Origin: CAYPHA01 sp964410215
GTDB lineage: Bacteria; Calditrichota; Calditrichia; Calditrichales; CAYPHA01
Length of the DNA: 10,949 nucleotides
Direction of reading: 5' to 3'
NCBI GenBank assembly: GCA_964410215.1
Contig: CAYPHA010000111.1
Span: forward strand, 1-10,949
The first letter of the stretch is position 1; each line of letters opens with the position of its first letter. A program made the translations under genes and the position numbers. The notes beneath the pieces were generated by a model, which was not told the origin of the DNA, did no database searches, and worked only from the letters and a program-made list of their open reading frames with translations. Below are positions 1 through 7,300 of this stretch, piece by piece.

Positions 1-37
1 CCGGGATTGGTTCAAGGTTCGAGTCCTTGCGGGGGTA
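1..37 (+). tRNA. tRNA 3' end, class II (probably tRNA-Leu), truncated by window edge
   Basis: Seen: a complete T arm, with stem CAAGG (13-17), loop TTCGAGT (18-24) and stem CCTTG (25-29). It is followed by the 3' acceptor strand CGGGGGT (30-36) and discriminator A37. The preceding bases can fold as a long variable arm (CC...GG or ACC...GGT around GGGATT), which points to a class II tRNA (Leu, Ser or Tyr). The short arm and the A discriminator favour Leu. The next bases are CCT, so the terminal CCA does not appear to be encoded and would be added by tRNA nucleotidyltransferase. The anticodon, D arm and 5' acceptor strand lie outside the window, so the amino acid identity is an inference. Confidence 0.8.
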
Positions 38-42
38 CCTGG

Positions 43-76
43 AAGGTCAGTTGACGGGTGTCGGCTGACCTTTTTT
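43..76 (+). terminator. Intrinsic terminator of the tRNA gene
   Basis: The stem AAGGTCAG (43-50) pairs with CTGACCTT (65-72). An inner extension, TTGAC (51-55) with GTCGG (60-64) using two G-T wobbles, leaves a four-base loop GGGT. The 3' arm runs into a six-T tract (71-76). It starts six bases after the tRNA discriminator, so it ends the tRNA transcript and separates it from the downstream genes. Confidence 0.85.
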
Positions 77-257
77 AATACAAAATAAAAAGTAAAAAAT
101 ACAAAATATGGTGTGCGGTTGGCATTTTAACTGCTACGGATAGATATAAAAAATTTTACAGTCTTTCAATGGGTCTCTTGTAACATGTGTGTGCATCTCT
201 TATTTTAAGCGGATTCTATTCCGGATCTAAACCGTAACACTCAAAGGTTTAAACATC
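77..257 (+). promoter_or_regulatory. AT-rich intergenic leader with a possible weak promoter for the DUF202 gene
   Basis: No gene is visible here. The best sigma70-like match on the + strand is TTGTAA (178-183), a 17-nt spacer and TATTTT (201-206), each box matching four of six consensus bases. This is only suggestive. A weak ribosome-binding sequence AAAGG (243-247) lies ten bases before the ATG at 258. The strong terminator at 43-76 implies that the DUF202 gene needs its own promoter. An 11-base AT-rich direct repeat (77-87 and 98-108) also lies in this stretch. Confidence 0.3.
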
Positions 258-566
258 ATGAATGATCAAAAACCCGCTGCCTTATTGAACACACTGGCAA
301 AAAACCGGACCATTCTGGCCAATGAACGTACGCTTCTTGCCTACCTTCGTACCGCAATCATGCTTTTTGTTTCGGGTGTAACCCTTATTAAATTTTTTGG
401 AAGCGATATCTATCTATCGTCTTTTGGCTTTCTGTTGCTTCCCATTGCCCTCGCTTTGATTCTGTTTGGTTATCTTCGTTACAGGCGCATGTGTGGCAGT
501 ATTGAACAACTGGAAACGCGAGAGTTGAATGAGACATCCAATCCTGAGGATCCTTCATCGCGTTAA
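258..566 (+). CDS. DUF202 (YidH-type) small membrane protein
   Basis: A 102-residue protein with the hallmark N-terminal signature of the DUF202 family (Pfam PF02656): NRTILANERTLLAYLRTAI at residues 16-34. Its conserved NERTxLAYxRT core precedes a first membrane helix (about 33-47). A second hydrophobic helix spans about 55-73 and ends in the positively charged LRYRRM segment, followed by a short polar acidic tail (about 83-102). The family covers small bacterial inner-membrane proteins such as YidH and the membrane part of eukaryotic VTC1. No biochemical role is settled for the bacterial members. The protein is short even for the family: only two helices are clear, where relatives often have three. 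It starts at the ATG at 258 behind a weak AAAGG. The sulfotransferase gene follows on the same strand after 73 bases, so co-transcription is possible. No functional link is evident. Confidence 0.88.
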   Translation: MNDQKPAALLNTLAKNRTILANERTLLAYLRTAIMLFVSGVTLIKFFGSDIYLSSFGFLLLPIALALILFGYLRYRRMCGSIEQLETRELNETSNPEDPSSR

Positions 567-639
567 ATTTTGATAATTCTTGCAGAATTTTGAAACTTAT
601 TTAATTTAATACCTGAATTTGAATAGTCAGAGCACTAAG

Positions 640-1335
640 ATGATGATTTTTCACAAAGAAAGATTTCCGCAACTGCGCCTGGCTTTAAAAGGCGCCCTCG
701 GCTACCGCAGACGGATCAAATACCATAATAACCGTATCAATCATATCCATCAGTGCATATTTGTGCACATTCCCAAAACCGCCGGCAGCAGTGTGACGAA
801 TGCGCTCAATGCCGTATCCGGACCGGCTGAGCAAAAATCGCCTAAAATAGGTAAACATGCGAAGGCCTATGAAATTAAATTCCTGCTGGGAAAGGACCTC
901 TGGGAACGCTATTTCACGTTTACCTTTGTCCGGAATCCCTGGGATCTGATGGTCTCCTCTTATCACTGGTGGTTGCAGAAAGCACCGCAGTTGCCGCCCC
1001 ACCGGCGTCGGGCCGAACGTGTGAAACGTATGTCCGGCTTCTCCGAATTTATTCAATCGGACCTGGGCCGTTACATGATCAATGAACGGCATGGTAATCT
1101 ATTTGACTGGATTACCGAAAATGATAAGATTATCGTGGATTATGTCGGCAAGGTGGAAACGATCGACCGTGACTGGAAAATCATCTGCGAACAGATCGGT
1201 ATGGATGCGCCTGCAATTCCCCATATCAATAAAACCGCGCGAAAAGGTTACCGGGATTATTATACGCCTGAAACAAAAAAGCTGGTCGCCTATCGATTTC
1301 AAAAGTCCATCGAGCTTTTTAATTATGACTTCTAA
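640..1335 (+). CDS. Sulfotransferase family 2 domain-containing protein
   Basis: Predicted PAPS-dependent sulfotransferase (Sulfotransfer_2 type, PF03567), which would move a sulfuryl group from PAPS to a carbohydrate or similar hydroxyl acceptor. With the start at ATG 640 it has 231 residues. The 5'-phosphosulfate loop is IFVHIPKTAGSSV (about 40-52), containing PKTAGSS. The 3'-phosphate-binding motif is TFVRNPWDLMVSSYHW (about 95-110), with R98, N99, P100 and S106. H73 in GKHAKAYE lies where the family carries a conserved His, so it is a candidate catalytic residue; that is inference. No signal peptide or membrane helix is seen, so it should act in the cytoplasm. An in-frame TTG at 619 would add seven residues, but neither start has a good Shine-Dalgarno sequence. 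ATG 640 (or 643) is preferred because the added residues show no family similarity. The gene converges with the giant gene across a 59-base gap. The acceptor cannot be predicted; a surface glycan is a reasonable guess. Confidence 0.87.
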   Translation: MMIFHKERFPQLRLALKGALGYRRRIKYHNNRINHIHQCIFVHIPKTAGSSVTNALNAVSGPAEQKSPKIGKHAKAYEIKFLLGKDLWERYFTFTFVRNPWDLMVSSYHWWLQKAPQLPPHRRRAERVKRMSGFSEFIQSDLGRYMINERHGNLFDWITENDKIIVDYVGKVETIDRDWKIICEQIGMDAPAIPHINKTARKGYRDYYTPETKKLVAYRFQKSIELFNYDF

Positions 1336-1353
1336 AGCACCCGTCAAAACCAA

Positions 1354-1370
1354 ATGAGCCCATTGCTCAT
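1354..1370. terminator. Hairpin between convergent genes, possible terminator
   Basis: The perfect six-base stem ATGAGC (1354-1359) / GCTCAT (1365-1370) has a five-base loop. It sits between the sulfotransferase stop (1335) and the giant gene's stop (1395). Read on the - strand, the stem is followed by TTGGTTTT, a broken T tract, so it best fits a weak terminator for the giant gene. On the + strand it is followed by AATGG and has no T tract. Confidence 0.4.
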
Positions 1371-1394
1371 AATGGACCCATTAAAGCAGCCATA

Positions 1395-4300
1395 CTATTT
1401 CACCAGCACCATTTTGCGTTTCGAGCGGAAGTTATTGGCCTGAATGACGTACACATAAACACCGCTGGACAGTCCCTGCGGCTCCCAACGGAATTTATAT
1501 TTTCCGGCCGCTAAAGAGCGGTCGACCAGGGTGGCCACGTTTTCTCCCAGCAGATTGTATATCTTCAGGGTCACCTCGCCATGCTCCGGCAGGTCGAAGG
1601 CGATGGTCGAATAGGGATTGAACGGATTGGGATAATTCTGGTACAGGAAGAATTTATCCGGAACTTCGCCCCCGTTCATCGTTATACCTGTAACCAGGAT
1701 GGATACCTCCCCACCTGGATCACTGATATTATCATGGATATCCTGGGCACAGACGATGTAGTAATTCTCCACACCACTGACCGGATTACTGTCAATGAAA
1801 AGCGTATCATTCACAACGGCATAGAGACTGTCCGTATCCGGATGCAGGCCGGGTGATTCCGAGCGGTAGATCAGGTATTGCCGCAGATCGGATTCCGTGT
1901 TTTTCGCCCAGGAAAGGACCACCCTTGCCCCATCCTGGCGTCCGGTTACGTTTTGCGGCGGCTCCGGAGACAGATTGTCGATGGAATAACCGGTTACCAT
2001 ATTGGAGGGATAGGTCCAGATCGAGTTGGCATGATGGGCAACGACCATAAAATGATGATGACCATCCGTCCGTGATGTGGAATCGTAGAGCGTTTCGGCT
2101 GTATAAGCATAATGGGCCAGCTGCCGTGCCGGCTGATCGGCCAGCCATTCCCAGTAAAGAGCACCGGTGCTCTGTGTCTTATCCGAAAAGTCAATATTCA
2201 TCGGTAATGTTTTATGGTCACCCGTCAATACGTCATCCGATTGTTGATCTTCCGGAAGGGCGCGCCAGATGCTGTAGTGTTTGATCGTATCCGGATGCGT
2301 ATCCCATTGGGTGGCCAGCCAGTGGATCTGCACGTTTCCACCCTGGTCATGCGGCACATCCATTACATTCGTAATTTCGGGATAGAAAGACAGTTCCGAA
2401 ATCGTAAAGCTGTCCGTTGTTGCAAATGCACTGGCCTGATAACTATGATCTACCGCCTGAACCGTCCAGTAATAGGTACCCGGTTTAAGTCCAATCAGAA
2501 TCCAGCGTGTGGCATGACGCACATTGCCGCTTTTCGCAATCAACTGCGTACCGTCCGGATGCGCGTTGGAGGGCATAATATCATCCCTTCCGGGATAGGT
2601 ACCTACTTTAAGATTATAAGTAAGGGTATGCGCCGGATTATTATCATCTTCCGACGGACTCCAGCTCAATTCAACGGATTGTGTTCCCACCTGGCTCAGC
2701 AGATTCGACGGGACGGACGGCTTTTCATTCGGCGTTCCGGTATTGTTCTTATACAGGTAACAGAAGGGATAGCGGTTTTCCTGTACATCCTTATGATAAC
2801 CGGAAACTACGATATCCAGGTCCCCGTCATCATCGTAATCGCCGAAAGCCGCAGCACCGCCGAATACGCCATTCAGGGCAAAACCGGTGCGTTCAAACTC
2901 TCCCTCATCGTTTTGCCAAAGGCAATATTCGGCCTCGTCATCACTCGTTATACCGCAGATGAGCATATCCATATCGCCATCGTTATCATAATCGCCGAAA
3001 TCGGCCACGCTGTTCCGGTAACTCGGGGAGAGCCTGGGTTCAACAGGAAATGATTCACTGATGTTCTTGGCAAAAAAAGTCCCGGTCGATCCATCGTAAA
3101 CACGGCCGCTGAAAAGGACATCCAGATCCGCATCATTATCGATATCGATCCAGTTGCACTGGCCGAGTGACATGCCCGGAAATCCGGCATGAATATTCTG
3201 GAATTTTCCCAGGGTGCGGAACTGACTTAGAATTCGTGTTCTTCGTTCCGAACCATGGTCATAATAATACCCCATCAGTAAAATATCATTGTCGCTGTCG
3301 CCATCATAATCACCGATATCAATGCTGCTTTTGCTGAAACCATCTTTGTCGAATTCCCTCGTAAAAATAAGGTCACCATGATTTTTATAATAATAAAAGC
3401 GTTCATCGATTTGCCAGTTCTGATCACTGCCTTCACCAGCCAGCAAAATATCGAGCATACCGTTATTATCCATATCACCCAGTTTCACGGAACTCAATGC
3501 CAGACCGCCCAGGTTGGTCTGATGTATAAATTCGAATCCCCCTTCGTTCCGGTAAACCCGTGTCTGCCGGTCACCTTCGATTCTGCCGGTAATCACGAAG
3601 TCAATATCGCCATCGCCTTCCAGGTCGCCGAAATCCACATCGCCACCTTGCGGTCCCGGTATCAACATCTGTCCGGTATAGGGTATTTCTTCAAAACTGC
3701 CGTCGCCGTTATTACGCATGATCTTCCGGATCCAGACATCATCCCGGGTCCGGCCGGTCATAAAAATATCCAGCCGGCGGTCCGTATTGAAATCCACCCA
3801 GTGCAGCGTGCCGTCGGTCAAAGGCAATCCCCCGTCAAAAGCAGGTTCCACCGTGAATACAGAGGACATATAGATAATCCCGCCGATAAATTCGGAAGCG
3901 AGAAAACCGTTATCCACCGTTTGCACACTCCAGTAGTACTGGTCATTCTGATCCAGTCCCTTAATCCTCCAGGAGAGATTATGACCGACATTACCATGGC
4001 GCGACGCACAACGTCTTATGTTATCCGTGGAAACAGCCATGATATCATTTCCGCCGGCTTCCGTGCCGATTCTCAGATTATAAGTCAGACCGGCCTGTGG
4101 TGTCTCATTATCCGATCCCGGCTGCCAGGTGAACAGGATTTCATCGTCGGAAATCACCGTCGCCGTCTGCCCGGATGGCGGCTGCGGATGCGTATTTTCG
4201 TTAACCATATTATTATGGTAGATCTTCATAACACGTTCGTTTCCATCAAATCCGGTCAACGCCACATCGATTTTTTCGTCGGCATCGGCATTACCCCAGG

Positions 4301-7300
4301 AAATGGCACCGCCTCCGACATCGATGACGCCGGTCTGATTATTGATGCCAAACGTGCCGTCGCCCCCTCCGTTATAAAACCGGGTGACATATTCACCTGC
4401 CGCGTCGATACCGCTCATGGCGATATCATAATCGCCGTCCGCATCGTAATCGACAAACGTGGCGTTACCGGAATGAATACCAATCAGGCTGATCCCGCTT
4501 TCGCTGAACTGGCCGGTGCTGTTTGTATAGATCAGTGTTCGGGGTACGCCGTCTGTGTCCTCACCACAAAGCAAGATGTCAGGATAACCATCGGTATTGT
4601 AATCGGCCCAGGTTATGGATCCGTTTTTCAAATCCATGAACTCATCATCCGCCTGTGTAAAAACTCCGTTATCGTTCTTGTAAAGCGCCGTGAATGGCTC
4701 CCCGTCATCCCCTTCACCGGACAGCAGGATATCATGATCCCCGTCCACGTCATAATCGATCCAGGTAACCGCACTGTTGAACACACCGGGCAACTGGATG
4801 GACGCCCGGTCATATTCCCGGCCCAGTATATCCGGCCTGCCCTTTTCATACACAGCGGATATGATGCTGTCTGTAGATGTTTTACCGGTGATCAGGATAT
4901 CCAGATCCCCGTCATTATCATAGTCGCCGAAGGCTACATCGCCGTCATACACATCCGGCAACTGGGTAGCAACCGGGGTAAAATGGGCACCGAGGCTGTT
5001 CGGCCAGTCACTTTCCGTTTCATACAGGATGGTGAAGGGTGTACCCCCAAACTGCTTTCCAATATGAATGATGTCCAGATCGCCGTCATTATCGAAGTCG
5101 CCGACATCGATGGCACTCTGGTCCAGGTCCTGCAGACCGGCATCATATACCTGATAGAGTCCGTCCACTTTATCAAAGAGCGTCGTTTGTTCACCGGTTA
5201 TATTGCCCATCCAGCCGGATTGAATGATCTGTTCGTGATTGGTGACAAAAAACTTAGCCCAGATCAGGTCACCGCCGGTAATCCCTGCGAAATCCGCGCC
5301 ATGTTCAATAAACGGACCCTCTGCAGCCGGTTCGGTCTGAAACGATCGTTCCGTGCTGAAAGCGGAGGTCCGGAAACCCTTATCGACGGCCTGGACGCTC
5401 CAGAAGTACGTCGTGTTTGGCGTCAGATTTTCGGCATAGATGCGGGTTTTACTGCCGCGATTTCCGTCCGCCGGAAGAAACAGATAACCATCGGTGGACA
5501 TGGGTGTCGCGACATCCGTGGCGCCGCTGGCCGTACCCATGCGTATATTATAGGTCAGGCCATCCTGCGGTGTTTCATTATCCGTTGAGGGATTCCATTC
5601 CAGCACGGCGAAATCGGAAGATATGGACTGCGTGATTCCGTCCGGAATGGAAGGCGCATTATTACCGCTCTCTGCATTATTTATATATATTTTGGAAATA
5701 CTTACAAGGTCCGGATCACGTCCGCTGTAGACCAGATCCAGTTTTTCGTCGTTGTTGTAATCACCCCAGGAAACGGATCCATCCATGGCCCCGGTGAACG
5801 ACATATCCACCCTTGAGAAGGTGTTGTTTTGGTTATTCCGATAAAGAAATGCTTCGATAGTACTGTCCGTCGCTCCGATCATGAAAAGATCCGGATACCC
5901 GTCGTTATCATAATCACCCCATTTCAGATCGCCGGAAGCCACACCCGGTAGACCAGCCAGCTCGCGTTCGCTGAAATTATTATTGCCATCGTTCCGGTAC
6001 AGTTTGGTTGCATAAACATTGCCGCCCTCCGATCCGGAGACAACGATATCCGGATCACCGTCATTGTCATAATCGGCGCAGGCGGCGGCCGGAAAGGCCA
6101 TACCTGGGAATCCGATATTCAGGTTATAGAAAATATCATCGCCCTGATTCTGATAGATCAGGAAAGCACCCTCACCGAACAGGAACACATCGAGATTACC
6201 ATCCGAATTAAAATCAGCCCAGTGCGCCACACCGTTCGGTACACCGGGAAGCCCGGCATTTATCTCTGAAAACACGCTATTGCCTTCATTCCGGTAAATA
6301 CGGGTAACATTGCCGAGCAGCCCGCTCTCATTGCCGGTAATCAGCAGGTCCGGATCCCCGTCATTGTCATAGTCTCCCCAATCAACGGAGCTGTTTGTCA
6401 GACCGACTATTCCCGCATCGATCGCCGTAAAACCGCCGGCCTGGTTATTCCGGTATAACTGTGTTTGCGGTTCTCCTTCTGCATCGCTTCCACTGACCAG
6501 AATATCCAGATAGTTATCACCACTGAAATCAACCCAGCCGGCACAACCCGAGGCCAGCGCTTCGATAGAATGCTCAATCGTGTAAAATACGCCCTGGTCG
6601 TTCTCATATAGATGTACCATCGGCGTGCCGGCGGTCGATCCGGTGACCAGCAGATCCAGTTCGCCATCTTTATTATAATCACCCCACGCCGTGCTGCCCC
6701 AGGCAGCGCCGTCGATTCCGGCCGGTATTTCGCTGAACAGGGCCCCGGCAGCCGTTGCACCATACTCATCCGCACCCATGTCCGGAAACGACGCGTCACG
6801 GGTATCCCCATCGATATCGGTCGTGACCTCCTGCAACGGTGTTGCCGCCGAATCCGGACCGGCGGCGGTTGCATGCAGATCGGTATCGGAAAGGAAACCC
6901 GGATCGGCAGATATAGAGTGGGCTTCCTGACCACTTTCATTCTGCAGGTCACTGAGTGTGGCCAGATCTCCGTTTAAATAAGCCAATACCGTTCCGCTCG
7001 TATAGTAATCGTTGTAATCGCTTGTTACATCGGCCGCCGGTGTCGATATATACGACGCATACCCACCGCCAGAATTCACAAAAATATTGTTTAAAACCGA
7101 TATATCACTGCCGGAAGAAATCGTAAAGGCGCGACCCAGCGTGCTGTGTGTGCTGGTGACATGAACCGAATTATAATAGATATCCTGATAAGTCGCATTA
7201 TTCAGACGAATCCCTTCAGCGGTGTTTTCACTGCCGACATGAATAAAGTTATTGGCGATCAGTCCCGGACGCATCAGCGGTGGAAGGCCACCATCACAGC

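Noticed and set aside
1..37. tRNA 3' end as an attachment site for an integrated element
   Set aside because: No integrase, excision gene or second copy of the tRNA 3' end is present in the window.
575..589. Small hairpin AATTC/GAATT after the DUF202 gene
   Set aside because: The stem is only five AT-rich pairs and no T tract follows, so it does not support a terminator.
2214..3053. 279-codon open frame on the + strand
   Set aside because: Same cause: antisense of propeller 3 and the following FnIII domain, with no family similarity.
3378..5588. 736-codon open frame on the + strand, antisense to the giant gene
   Set aside because: It mirrors the repeated acidic calcium loops: GAT/GAC-rich codons read backwards give Ile/Val/Ala-rich runs with a period of about 50 residues. 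It has no recognisable domain or ribosome site and overlaps a clear domain-rich gene completely.
6407..6952. 181-codon open frame on the - strand
   Set aside because: Out-of-frame shadow of the first propeller. It is rich in Arg/Pro/Ser and has no domain.
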